Source of the DNA: UBA8529 sp964390565
Lineage (GTDB): Bacteria; Bacteroidota; Bacteroidia; Bacteroidales; Tenuifilaceae
Length of the DNA stretch: 64,000 bases
Direction: 5' to 3'
Assembly: GCA_964390565.1 (NCBI GenBank)
Contig: CAYMII010000013.1
Coordinates: 1-64,000 of the forward strand
The notes below the pieces were generated by a model that saw nothing but the letters and a program-made list of their open reading frames with translations, did not search any database and had not been told where the DNA came from. Position numbers and translations under genes: made by a program. Each line of letters opens with the position of its first letter. Within the stretch, counting starts at the first letter, position 1. Below are positions 42,747 to 51,509 of this stretch, piece by piece.

Positions 42747-44156
42747 ATGCAAGAGCACCTAAAACATCCAATATTCAAAATCGTTTCAGAAGTCGCTGAT
42801 GCTGAGAATCTCTCAGCATTTGTGATTGGTGGATTTGTTCGAGATATCTTCCTTAAACGAACCTCGAAGGATATTGATATTGTTGTGATTGGCAATGGAA
42901 TTGAGATTGCCAAGAAGGTATCGAAGATGATAAGGAGGTCGAAAGTGTCTGTATATAAAAATTTCGGAACGGCTCAGCTTAAACTCGACGATATTGAGGT
43001 TGAATTTGTTGGTGCACGAAAAGAATCGTACCGACTAAACTCACGTAAACCAATTGTTGAGAACGGAACGCTTGAAGATGATCTTCAACGTCGCGATTTT
43101 ACCATAAATGCTCTTGGTATTAGCCTAAACGGCAAAACCTACGGGCAGCTAATTGACCATTTTAAGGGGGTTGAAGATATTGATGACCGAATAATTCGAA
43201 CCCCTCTTGAGCCTGATCAAACATTCTCTGATGATCCACTTCGGATGATTAGAGCGATAAGATTTGCATCGCAGCTAAATTTTAACATTGAACAAAAGAC
43301 ATTTGAATCGATTCGAAGGAATCGCGCGAGAATTGATATCGTATCGAAGGAGCGGATAATTGATGAGATAAATAAGATTATGCTCTCCGAAAGGCCATCA
43401 ACAGGTTTTCTATTACTCGATCAATCAGGATTACTTGAGCTGATAATGCCTGATGTGTTTAAACTCAAAGGAATTGAGACAAAAAATGGCTTAAGTCATA
43501 AAGATAATTTTCTTCATACTCTACAGGTTCTCGATAATGTGGCTCGTAAAACCGATAACCTTTGGTTACTTTGGTCGGCGCTGCTCCACGATATAGCAAA
43601 ACCTGCTACAAAACGATTCTTTCCAAAGCAGGGTTGGACTTTTCATGGACATGAGTTTTTGGGCGCAAAGATGGTTCAAGGAATATTCAAAGATTTAAAA
43701 CTTCCGCTTAACGAAAAGATGAAATATGTTCAGAAGATGGTTCAGCTCCACCTGCGACCAATAATTCTTTCGCAGGAAGTGGTTACCGATTCAGCGGTTC
43801 GAAGATTACTTTTTGAAGCGGGTGATGATATTGATGATCTGATGATGCTTTGTGAGGCAGATATAACATCAAAAAATGATAGCACAGTACGAAAGCATCT
43901 TGCAAACTTCAAAATTGTTAGGCAAAAACTTATTGAGATTGAGGAGAAGGATACAATCCGTAACTTCCAACCACCAATATCAGGCGAACTGATAATGGAA
44001 ACATTCAACCTAAAGCCCTGTAAAGAAATAGGAATTATAAAAACGGCGATAAAGGATGCAATACTCGATGGAGTGATCCATAATAATTACGATGAGGCTT
44101 TCCAACTCATGATAGATAAAGGCCGAGAGCTAAAGCTTTCAATTAAGAAGAAATAA
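42747..44156 (+). CDS. CCA tRNA nucleotidyltransferase/poly(A) polymerase with HD domain
   Basis: A 469-residue class II nucleotidyltransferase. The catalytic aspartates D42 and D44 are in TSKDIDIVVIG. Further motifs are RRDFTINALG near 117, DPLRMIRAIRFASQL near 155 and ERIIDEINKIMLSERPS. An HD domain follows at about residue 250 (LSHKDNFLHTLQVL; WSALLHDIAKPATK). It either adds CCA to tRNA ends or adds poly(A); the HD domain is common in the bacterial CCA-type enzymes. A TATTTTTG box at 42707-42714 fits its promoter. Confidence 0.88.
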   Translation: MQEHLKHPIFKIVSEVADAENLSAFVIGGFVRDIFLKRTSKDIDIVVIGNGIEIAKKVSKMIRRSKVSVYKNFGTAQLKLDDIEVEFVGARKESYRLNSRKPIVENGTLEDDLQRRDFTINALGISLNGKTYGQLIDHFKGVEDIDDRIIRTPLEPDQTFSDDPLRMIRAIRFASQLNFNIEQKTFESIRRNRARIDIVSKERIIDEINKIMLSERPSTGFLLLDQSGLLELIMPDVFKLKGIETKNGLSHKDNFLHTLQVLDNVARKTDNLWLLWSALLHDIAKPATKRFFPKQGWTFHGHEFLGAKMVQGIFKDLKLPLNEKMKYVQKMVQLHLRPIILSQEVVTDSAVRRLLFEAGDDIDDLMMLCEADITSKNDSTVRKHLANFKIVRQKLIEIEEKDTIRNFQPPISGELIMETFNLKPCKEIGIIKTAIKDAILDGVIHNNYDEAFQLMIDKGRELKLSIKKK

Positions 44157-44158
44157 AT

Positions 44159-44182
44159 AAGGGTTGCTATTGCAACCCTTTG
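44159..44182. terminator. Bidirectional terminator after the CCA-type gene
   Basis: The stem AAGGGTTGC/GCAACCCTT with a TATT loop is followed by TTTGTT on plus. The convergent barrel gene ends 20 nt away. Confidence 0.78.
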
Positions 44183-44200
44183 TTATAAATCTATTTGGAA

Positions 44201-44770
44201 TTATTTTCCAAATTCAATTCCTAAACAAAAATAAAAAATGGGTGCAAAAGTGATATCTGTAACATCTTTGATACCACCAACAGGTTGACTAATAAAACCG
44301 AACTCACCAACAACAATAAGTTTATCATTCACTTTTTTAGCCAACTCTAGCTGGCCCCCAACATTCAACCCTTTGCTAGCATCAAGAAATTCATCACTGG
44401 TCAAGTGGTTGTATCCAATTGCAAGCCCTGGCCTAATTTGCATTCCACTAGCCAAAGTAAAGCGAGGTTTGATAGTTCCACCAAATGACAAAAGATTCCC
44501 TGGTGAATCAAAACCTTTTATACCTATTGAAGTAAAGAGTGCATAAACTCCCATGGAAAGCTTTGGTATTAGAATACCATCCAAATCGGCTTTAATAAAA
44601 GGTGACGTTTTGGAATCAAGAGTAAGATCAAAGTCAGAAACACTAATATTATCGTTACTTCCAAACAAAAGACCACCTTTAAAATTTACTGCAAATGAAC
44701 TAGGCGGATCTTGGGAGTAAGCAAATGTGGTTAAACCCACAAGCAGAATTAATAGTAAATGCTTTTTCAT
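44201..44770 (-). CDS. Outer-membrane beta-barrel (porin-like) protein
   Basis: A 189-residue protein started at the ATG at 44770, which opens a clean signal peptide (KKHLLLILLVGLTTFAYSQ). The mature part has amphipathic strands such as FAVNFKGGLLFGSNDN, LSMGVYALFTSIGI and MQIRPGLAIGYNHL, ending FYFCLGIEFGK. It is a small 8-stranded barrel of unknown role, a single-gene unit between the CCA gene and the MORN gene. Confidence 0.65.
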   Translation of the reverse strand: MKKHLLLILLVGLTTFAYSQDPPSSFAVNFKGGLLFGSNDNISVSDFDLTLDSKTSPFIKADLDGILIPKLSMGVYALFTSIGIKGFDSPGNLLSFGGTIKPRFTLASGMQIRPGLAIGYNHLTSDEFLDASKGLNVGGQLELAKKVNDKLIVVGEFGFISQPVGGIKDVTDITFAPIFYFCLGIEFGK

Positions 44771-44922
44771 AGTTGAATTGGTTTGGGGTGAATAACTACT
44801 GAGTAATATGTATTTGTAACTAATTCCCTTTACAAAAATCAACTTAAAGGCAATACAAGTTAATTCTAATTCAGATAATTATCTAATATTGAACTGTTTT
44901 TAGTCAAAAAAATAAAACAAAT

Positions 44923-47900
44923 CTATTTAATCTTCCAAGTTTCCCATGCAGCCTCAACTGCAGGGCTAGGATTTACTTGAGGTGATTGTATTTTTCCACT
45001 TAAGGCCGTTTCTTTCTTAACATTGCTAATTAAAGAATTTGCCAAGTCCTTATAGGATATATTCCCTTTGCTATCCTGTAATGCTTTTAGGAGATAATAG
45101 GTCATATAACCATGCTGCTTTTCGCGATATACACCTGATGATTCATCGCCAGAACTTGAAGTAAATACCACCATGGGCCCGTTTACAACATTCTCCTTAG
45201 GACGAACCTTTACCCCTTTCATCGCAACGAGCGCTTGGTTACGAGCACCTCCGCTAAAGCACGCATCGAGGAAAACCGTAACTTTCTTTGATGGGAACTC
45301 ATTCAATTTGGCATATAGGTCATTTACTTTAACACCATTTGTTACATTATTGCCGCTAACATCAACAGGTATAAGGTAACCCTCTTTGGTTTTCTCATCG
45401 GGCAAACCATGACCTGAATAGTAAAAAATAATCTCAGCTTTACCCTCATCAACATTGATAAGGTTTGTAAGCCATGCAATACTCTGATTCATCTGTGCTG
45501 ATGTGGCATTCAACAACAGTTTTACCTGTTTCTCTGGAACACCTAAAGTTTTAACACAATATTCTTTAAAAACTTTAGCATCGTTAACAGCAAAATCAAC
45601 GTTAACCTCAGTGCTTAAGTCCGACTGAAAAGTGGTATAATCCTCATTACCAATTATTAGAGCATACGCATTTGATTTAACAATATTATTAACAGGTATA
45701 TCCAAATCCACCTCGGGTTTTCCTACCGAAATGGTATTTGTGCCCTTTTTAATATTACTGCTAATACCTCCTCCTGCTTTACTCTCAACATCAATTACAA
45801 TCTCATTAAATTTATAGTTTATACTTGTTGTTGCGTAGGTTGTACTACTCTTGCTATCAAAAATGTATTTCTTTTTGGTCTGAGGGTTTGTAATCTCAGT
45901 ATAAGCCAATACAAAGCTATTATCCTTGATGAAAAAGTCAGGATTACTAAACTGGTAGGTACTAAAATCCTGTTTGAACTTTGGGGCTTCGGCAACCGGA
46001 ACAGCAATAACAAACTCGCCTAGCTCATCGGAAGAGAGTAAGAAACTCTCATTATCGGCGTCGTATAAACCAAGTTTAACATTTTTGAAGTCAACCTGTT
46101 TGCTATGCTCTTTTTTAAGGTTGGTAATAGCCTCATTCTGAAAATCTTCAATCTTTTTAGTTCTTGCTGTCTCAGTAACGCGCTGCTTATAATCTGAAGT
46201 TTTTTCAAATTCACCCTTTTGCTGCCATTCGTTTACTTTTGCTTCAACATATGCCTTAATACGATCGGAAACGCTAGCATTTGTATTTGAATAGTTTGAT
46301 TGGTTTGAGGTATTATTGGCAAGATATGTTTTACCATCAGTAAGGTTCTGGTCTGAAGCACCCTTATAAACGCCATTAGCCCAAATACCTACTTGAGTTG
46401 ATCCATCCGCTTTAACATAGGTTCCATATCCATCCTGATTGCCATCCTTCCAATACCCTGAGTGGTTAGATCCATCTATCCATGTAAAAATGCCATATCC
46501 GTTACGCTTATCGTTCTCAAAATTACCGTCATACGTCATCCCATCAGGGTAAAGATAAATACCTTTCCCGTTTCGAAGCCCATCCCTATAATATCCTTCA
46601 AATTTATCACCGCTAGCAAAAACCCAAACACCATACCCGTTAGTACAATTCCCCGAAATACAACCTTCACTTTGCTTTGAGCCCGACAAACTCCCATCCT
46701 TAAAGTAGCCTATTGATTTTGTTCCATCTGAGAAATATTGAGTTCCGTATCCATTTTGTTTACCATTCTCCCAACTCCCAATATACTTAGAGCCGCTATG
46801 CCACATGTATACTCCTTGACCATGAAGAGAACCATCCTTCCATTCACCAATATATTTATCACCAACCCACTGCCCTTCACCCCATGTATAAATACCAAAG
46901 CCATTATTACAATCACCAAAATTACAAGTTGAAGCTAAATTGGTATTTGAACTTGTAGATGATGAAGTTCCTTTAAAGCTTCCTTTCTCGAACAGACCAA
47001 TTTGCTTTGTTCCATCGGGTTTAAGATAATTTCCTTCGCCATCCTGACTGCCATCCTTCCAGTTGCCATAATAAATTCCTCCGTCAGTCCAGAAATATGA
47101 CCCATAACCATTCCTTTTATTATTCGCAAAGTTACCATCATATTTATCGCCATCGGCATAAAGATATACTCCAGAACCAGATCGAATACCATCGCTAAAA
47201 TATCCATAATAAATATCGCCAGAATCATAAACTCTAACGCCATAACCACTACTACAGTCGCCTGAGATACAGCCCGGTTCGGTATAGTTTTGGCTAACTA
47301 ATGCTGTATTTTCCCATTTACCACAACTTTTTGTTCCATTAACAAAATAGTATGTACCATACCCATTAATGCTGCCATTAGCCCAGCTACCTACATATTT
47401 ATCGCCTGTAGCCCATGTGTAAACCCCTTCACCACTTCTATACCCATCCTTAAAATCACCAATATACTTATCCCCTTTATTTACTCCAGATGTCCATTCA
47501 TAAATGCCCCAACCATTTTGGCAATTGCCATAAATACAAGAAGATTCTTTATTTGATGAAGTCAAACTATTGCTTTGGGTCGAAGGACCAACATATGATC
47601 CATTGGTAAAAGTCCCTGTTTGGGTAGTTCCATCTGATGTAATGCTAACCCCATAGCCATCCTGTTTACCGTCTTTCCAATTCCCAGAATACGATTCTCC
47701 GCTAAGCCAATTATATTTACCAAATCCGTTTCTTTTATTCTCAACTACGTTTCCAACATACGCCTGCCCATCGGCATAAAGGTAAACACCTTCACCATTT
47801 CGAAAACCACCGCTCCAGTTCCCTGCATAAAGATCGCCAGAATCATAAACCCAAACACCATAACCATTATCGCAATCGCCCGATAAACATGCTGCAGCTG

Positions 47901-48225
47901 TAAATTTGGTTCCAGTTAGTGTAGCATCTTCAAAAAGGCCTGACATCTTGGTGCCATCTGCATAAAATTGGGTACCATAACCATCTATTACTCCCTTCGA
48001 CCAGTAGCCTACATATTTATCTCCATTGTGCCATAAAAACACCCCTGCTCCATCGCGATATCCATCTTTGAACCATCCTACGTATTTGTCCCCGGCACTT
48101 GACCCCGATTTCCATTCGTATATGCCCCACCCATCTTGGCAATTGCCAACTACGCATTCTGAGGTTTGTCCGTTACAGATATTTACAATGGTGAGAGCGG
48201 CTAAAATAAATCCTAAAGATTTCAT
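44923..48225 (-). CDS. Secreted MORN-repeat protein with C-terminal caspase-like domain
   Basis: A 1100-residue exported protein. After a Sec signal peptide (1-19) come three near-identical blocks of about 205 residues beginning at residues 24, 230 and 434. Each block has two halves, and each half opens with a C-x2-G-[ND]-C-x2-G[WYF]G motif (CVVGNC, CLSGDC; CIYGNC, CISGDC; CNFGDC, CISGNC) followed by three to four MORN units (GDKYVGWFKDGYRDGAGVF type). A middle region of about 625-850 is of unknown fold. The caspase domain (852-1090) has catalytic His939 in YYSGHG and Cys989 in LDACFSGGAR. It should be a cysteine protease outside the cytosol. Confidence 0.88.
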   Translation of the reverse strand: MKSLGFILAALTIVNICNGQTSECVVGNCQDGWGIYEWKSGSSAGDKYVGWFKDGYRDGAGVFLWHNGDKYVGYWSKGVIDGYGTQFYADGTKMSGLFEDATLTGTKFTAAACLSGDCDNGYGVWVYDSGDLYAGNWSGGFRNGEGVYLYADGQAYVGNVVENKRNGFGKYNWLSGESYSGNWKDGKQDGYGVSITSDGTTQTGTFTNGSYVGPSTQSNSLTSSNKESSCIYGNCQNGWGIYEWTSGVNKGDKYIGDFKDGYRSGEGVYTWATGDKYVGSWANGSINGYGTYYFVNGTKSCGKWENTALVSQNYTEPGCISGDCSSGYGVRVYDSGDIYYGYFSDGIRSGSGVYLYADGDKYDGNFANNKRNGYGSYFWTDGGIYYGNWKDGSQDGEGNYLKPDGTKQIGLFEKGSFKGTSSSTSSNTNLASTCNFGDCNNGFGIYTWGEGQWVGDKYIGEWKDGSLHGQGVYMWHSGSKYIGSWENGKQNGYGTQYFSDGTKSIGYFKDGSLSGSKQSEGCISGNCTNGYGVWVFASGDKFEGYYRDGLRNGKGIYLYPDGMTYDGNFENDKRNGYGIFTWIDGSNHSGYWKDGNQDGYGTYVKADGSTQVGIWANGVYKGASDQNLTDGKTYLANNTSNQSNYSNTNASVSDRIKAYVEAKVNEWQQKGEFEKTSDYKQRVTETARTKKIEDFQNEAITNLKKEHSKQVDFKNVKLGLYDADNESFLLSSDELGEFVIAVPVAEAPKFKQDFSTYQFSNPDFFIKDNSFVLAYTEITNPQTKKKYIFDSKSSTTYATTSINYKFNEIVIDVESKAGGGISSNIKKGTNTISVGKPEVDLDIPVNNIVKSNAYALIIGNEDYTTFQSDLSTEVNVDFAVNDAKVFKEYCVKTLGVPEKQVKLLLNATSAQMNQSIAWLTNLINVDEGKAEIIFYYSGHGLPDEKTKEGYLIPVDVSGNNVTNGVKVNDLYAKLNEFPSKKVTVFLDACFSGGARNQALVAMKGVKVRPKENVVNGPMVVFTSSSGDESSGVYREKQHGYMTYYLLKALQDSKGNISYKDLANSLISNVKKETALSGKIQSPQVNPSPAVEAAWETWKIK

Positions 48226-48344
48226 GGTAAATGATTTAGGTTAACTATCAAAAAATCCTTTGAACCTAAAAAGGATTACTGTAAAAATAGCACAGAATTG
48301 ATTAATTGTAAATAAAATAGAAGTTATTTTGGTTGAAGAAAGGA

Positions 48345-48400
48345 TAAAAAATAAGGGCTGCTTAACCAGAGCAGCCCTAAAAACCAAACCCTAAACTAAA
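48345..48400 (-). terminator. GC hairpin with G/U-rich leader, upstream of the MORN gene
   Basis: The stem AGGGCTGC/GCAGCCCT (48354-48361 with 48371-48378) is followed on the minus strand by TTATTTTTT. Just before it on that strand is a G/U-rich stretch, TTTAGGGTTTGGTTTTTA. It cannot end a known gene, since no minus-strand gene lies upstream within the 369-nt gap. The gap (48226-48594) therefore may encode a short RNA. A TATCTTTG -7-like box at 48456-48463 on minus could start it. Confidence 0.5.
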
Positions 48401-48565
48401 TTTAACCTAAACCTTGTATGAAAAAACCTTAAACTATTTCCTAAATCTTATGATACAAAGATACAGCATGCAATAGCTAACACGGGTTAACAAGCGTTAA
48501 TAAAAGTTAATGTTTTACTGCTTATTTTCTGTGCCTTACAATTAAAATTTAAACATTAGAGTTAC

Positions 48566-48573
48566 TATCTTTG
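48566..48573 (+). promoter_or_regulatory. Probable -7 box of the T9SS plug gene
   Basis: TATCTTTG matches TAnnTTTG, 21 nt before the ATG at 48595. No clear -33 box is seen. Confidence 0.4.
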
Positions 48574-48594
48574 GATTATTAATAACCATACAAA

Positions 48595-49866
48595 ATGATA
48601 TCAGCAAGAAAAGTATCCATTCAGCGCATTACAATAATTAGTTTTCTATCAATCCTTTGCTTTACGTATAATACTAAAAGTCAGGACAATCAGGTTAAAA
48701 CCATAAAAATTCACAAATCAGATTCAGAAATCTCCGAACCAATTATTGAACTAGGTGGTACCGAAACCATCACCCTTACTTTTGATGATTTATCGGATAG
48801 CCCAATTAATTACTCTTATACTCTAGTGCATTGCTCAAACGATTGGAAAGAATCTCGAATTATGAAATCGGATTTTATGGATGGTTTTGATATCAATCCC
48901 ATTAATGATTACCAAAACTCATACTCTACAACCGTTCCATACACTCACTACAAACTTGAAATACCAAATAGGGATGTCAAATTAAAGATTTCGGGAAACT
49001 ATATTATAAAGGTTATTGATACTTATAACCCTGAAAAAATTGTGCTTGAACAGAGATTCATGGTTGTTGAGCCCTTAGTTACAATTGAAGCAAGGCTGAG
49101 ACAGCCCTTCAACATTGAGAAAAAAACTACATCACAACAATTAAATCTTCTTTTAAAGACTAATAAAATTAACATTTCTAACCCTTATAACGATTTAATT
49201 GTAAAGGTTCAGCAAAACGATCAACCACTCGGTTCTTATTCTGGATTAAAACCTGTTTTTATTAGATCTGGAGAAATTGATTACTCTTCGCCAGATAACC
49301 TTTTATTTGATGGGGTAAACGAGTTTCGTTCGTTTAACACAAACTCTATAAGATATATTTCTTCAGGAATTCAGAGTATCGATCACATTGGCAGTGAGTA
49401 TAGCGTTCAGCTAATTCCATCAGAAAATAACCGAAAACAACTATACGTTACAATTCCTGATATTAACGGAAAGAATAAAATAAACCTTGAGAACAGCAAT
49501 CAGAGTGACCTAGAAGCAGACTATGTTTGGGTGTACTTCACTCTTCCCTATTACGATCAACTTGAGGGAAAAGAGGTTTATGTATACGGAGGGTTAACCG
49601 ATTGGCAACTCCTTCCCCAAAACCAGATGCATTACAATACACAACGCGAAGCGTTTGAACTTAGACTATTCCTAAAGCAAGGTTACTACAACTATAGATA
49701 CGTTGTAAAAGATACGAAAATAGGAGAGGTTGACCAAGCCTTCTTTGAGGGCAACCATTTTGAAACCGAGAATAGCTATCAAATCCTTGTTTACCTTAAC
49801 GCACCAGGATATAGATATGAAAGGCTTGTTGGCTATAAATCTATAAACTCTATGAAGGGTAATTAA
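48595..49866 (+). CDS. Type IX secretion system plug protein (DUF5103)
   Basis: A 423-residue exported protein. A signal peptide (about 1-29) is followed by two beta-sandwich domains: LGGTETITLTFDDLSDSPINYSYTLVHCSNDW, then a C-terminal part with YYNYRYVVKDTKIGEVDQAFFEGNHFETENSY near 360-400. This is the DUF5103 pattern, which corresponds to the plug that closes the T9SS outer-membrane translocon on its periplasmic side. Its stop codon overlaps that of the convergent HD gene by 3 nt. porT lies elsewhere in the window, so the T9SS genes are dispersed. Confidence 0.8.
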   Translation: MISARKVSIQRITIISFLSILCFTYNTKSQDNQVKTIKIHKSDSEISEPIIELGGTETITLTFDDLSDSPINYSYTLVHCSNDWKESRIMKSDFMDGFDINPINDYQNSYSTTVPYTHYKLEIPNRDVKLKISGNYIIKVIDTYNPEKIVLEQRFMVVEPLVTIEARLRQPFNIEKKTTSQQLNLLLKTNKINISNPYNDLIVKVQQNDQPLGSYSGLKPVFIRSGEIDYSSPDNLLFDGVNEFRSFNTNSIRYISSGIQSIDHIGSEYSVQLIPSENNRKQLYVTIPDINGKNKINLENSNQSDLEADYVWVYFTLPYYDQLEGKEVYVYGGLTDWQLLPQNQMHYNTQREAFELRLFLKQGYYNYRYVVKDTKIGEVDQAFFEGNHFETENSYQILVYLNAPGYRYERLVGYKSINSMKGN

Positions 49867-50417
49867 AAGCCAATTTCGGCAGCAATTGGTCGAAGTGCTG
49901 CTATTGAAATATCAACAAACTCGTCAAGGGGAATTCCAATTTTCTCGCACTCAAGAATGTTTTCGCGCTTTACCGAAGCTGCAAACATTTTCTCCTTCAT
50001 TCGTTTAGTAACCGACTTAACCTTTACACTCTCAATCTTTTTATCAGGGTAAACTAGCGCAGTTGCAAAAATTAGCCCTGTTATGGTTTCGCCTGCAGCC
50101 AAAGCATGCTGAAAACGGGTTGAGCGCGGAATCCCAACAGCACATTCGTTATGCATTTTAATGGCATCAACAGCATCGGCTGGGAGTTCAGTAGCAAGCA
50201 TTTCTGCACCCACCAAGCCGTGCGTTTTAGAATCGGCGTTAGTAATCTCAACATCGATATCGTGAAGTAGTCCGGCAATTCCCCATACTTCCTCATTCTC
50301 ATCAAACTTACGTGCTAAAGCCCTTAGAACAGCTTCGGATGCTATGCTGTGAGCAATCATTTTAGGGTTTGAGATATGCTTATTAAGCAGCTGAAGGTAG
50401 TATTCGCGAGTGTTCAT
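49863..50417 (-). CDS. HD-domain phosphohydrolase
   Basis: A 184-residue protein with an HDIG-type domain: HSIASEAVLRALARKF, WGIAGLLHDIDVEI with the metal-binding HD pair, and the later HG (KTHGLVGAEML) and IKMHNEC histidines. These proteins are metal-dependent phosphohydrolases of nucleotides; the substrate is unknown. The ATG at 50417 is chosen over a TTG four codons upstream. It follows the EEP gene by about 40 nt. Confidence 0.82.
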   Translation of the reverse strand: MNTREYYLQLLNKHISNPKMIAHSIASEAVLRALARKFDENEEVWGIAGLLHDIDVEITNADSKTHGLVGAEMLATELPADAVDAIKMHNECAVGIPRSTRFQHALAAGETITGLIFATALVYPDKKIESVKVKSVTKRMKEKMFAASVKRENILECEKIGIPLDEFVDISIAALRPIAAEIGF

Positions 50418-50456
50418 AATCAATTGCAATAAATTTAGGTTGTAAACTTATAAAAA

Positions 50457-51509
50457 TTATTGATTTAAAAATAGGTCGAAATAAACTGGAAGGTGATCGC
50501 TATAACCGCCATGATATTTGAATCCAGCAAAGGTTCTAAAAGGCTTATCGCCTACAAAAGATTCATCGGGCTCGAGAAGAAAGTTAGCCCTAAAAACTGA
50601 AGCATTATTTGGTGTAGAATGAAGTTTATGCTTTGAACTGAGCAAACTCTTCGAAACAATTATCTGATCAATCATTCCCCAAACCCCTTGATATTTATAG
50701 CTCCCCTGCCCTTTCACTTTAAGTATAGCCGAAATGCTAACTAAACCCGAAGGGCATTTTGCAGTTGTATCCAAGCAAACATTTAGTCCATCAACCAAAG
50801 GGGTACTTTCGGGTTCATCATTAAAATCACCCATAATAAGGATTCGAGCATCGGGGTAGAATACCTTGATTGAATCAATTTTCTGCTTAAGCGTGCTTGC
50901 GGCAGCAAGGCGACCAGAGTTGGATTCCAACTCGCCTCCATACTTGGATGGCCAATGGTTTATGAATAGATGTAAAGTATCCATACCTGCAACAACTCCA
51001 CATGTATAAAGAATCTCGCGAGTTCTACGATTAGGTTCACCGGGGAAATTAACCTTAAAAAATCTTGATTCTTTAACATCAAACAGATCCTTGCGATAAA
51101 GCAAACCGACATCTATCCCTCGTGGATCGGGCGATTCGCGATGAATTATGCCATAATCGTACTTGAGCAATGGAGTTTCGTGGGTTAAGCGATACAGCAT
51201 GTATCCATTCTCAACCTCGCACATACCAACAAAAATTGGCCCCTCCCAACCTCCAACGGCAACAATGGTTTTGTAAATACCATCTAACTTTTTGTTCATC
51301 TTTTCCCAAGTCCAATGACGCGCACCTTTTGGAGTAAACTCTTCGTCATTGGTAAGGGAATCATCAAATGAATCGAATAGATTCTCAACATTGTAAAACA
51401 TGGCACGGTAGCTCTTTGGCGAACTACTAATCTGTGCCGATAAAATATCAGCAAAAATAATTAGCTGAACAATAACAAGCAGAATTGATAATTTACTCCT
51501 TACGCTCAT
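50457..51509 (-). CDS. Exported endonuclease/exonuclease/phosphatase-family enzyme
   Basis: A 350-residue EEP-fold protein with a signal peptide (started at the ATG at 51509; cleavage near SAQIS). Family motifs are YRAMFYNVENLFD with the catalytic Asn/Glu, FVGMCEVENGY near 93, FINHWPSK near 192, IMGDFNDEP near 240 and the closing SDHLPVYFDLF. It cleaves phosphodiester or phosphate bonds of an unknown periplasmic substrate. It overlaps the upstream beta-helix gene by 17 nt and is cotranscribed. Confidence 0.85.
   Translation of the reverse strand: MSVRSKLSILLVIVQLIIFADILSAQISSSPKSYRAMFYNVENLFDSFDDSLTNDEEFTPKGARHWTWEKMNKKLDGIYKTIVAVGGWEGPIFVGMCEVENGYMLYRLTHETPLLKYDYGIIHRESPDPRGIDVGLLYRKDLFDVKESRFFKVNFPGEPNRRTREILYTCGVVAGMDTLHLFINHWPSKYGGELESNSGRLAAASTLKQKIDSIKVFYPDARILIMGDFNDEPESTPLVDGLNVCLDTTAKCPSGLVSISAILKVKGQGSYKYQGVWGMIDQIIVSKSLLSSKHKLHSTPNNASVFRANFLLEPDESFVGDKPFRTFAGFKYHGGYSDHLPVYFDLFLNQ

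Noticed and set aside
46000..47744. Tandem DNA repeats and several open frames inside the MORN gene, first read as a CRISPR-like array
   Set aside because: The repeats are codon-phased MORN units; there are no spacers and no cas genes. The extra frames are by-products of the repeated codons.
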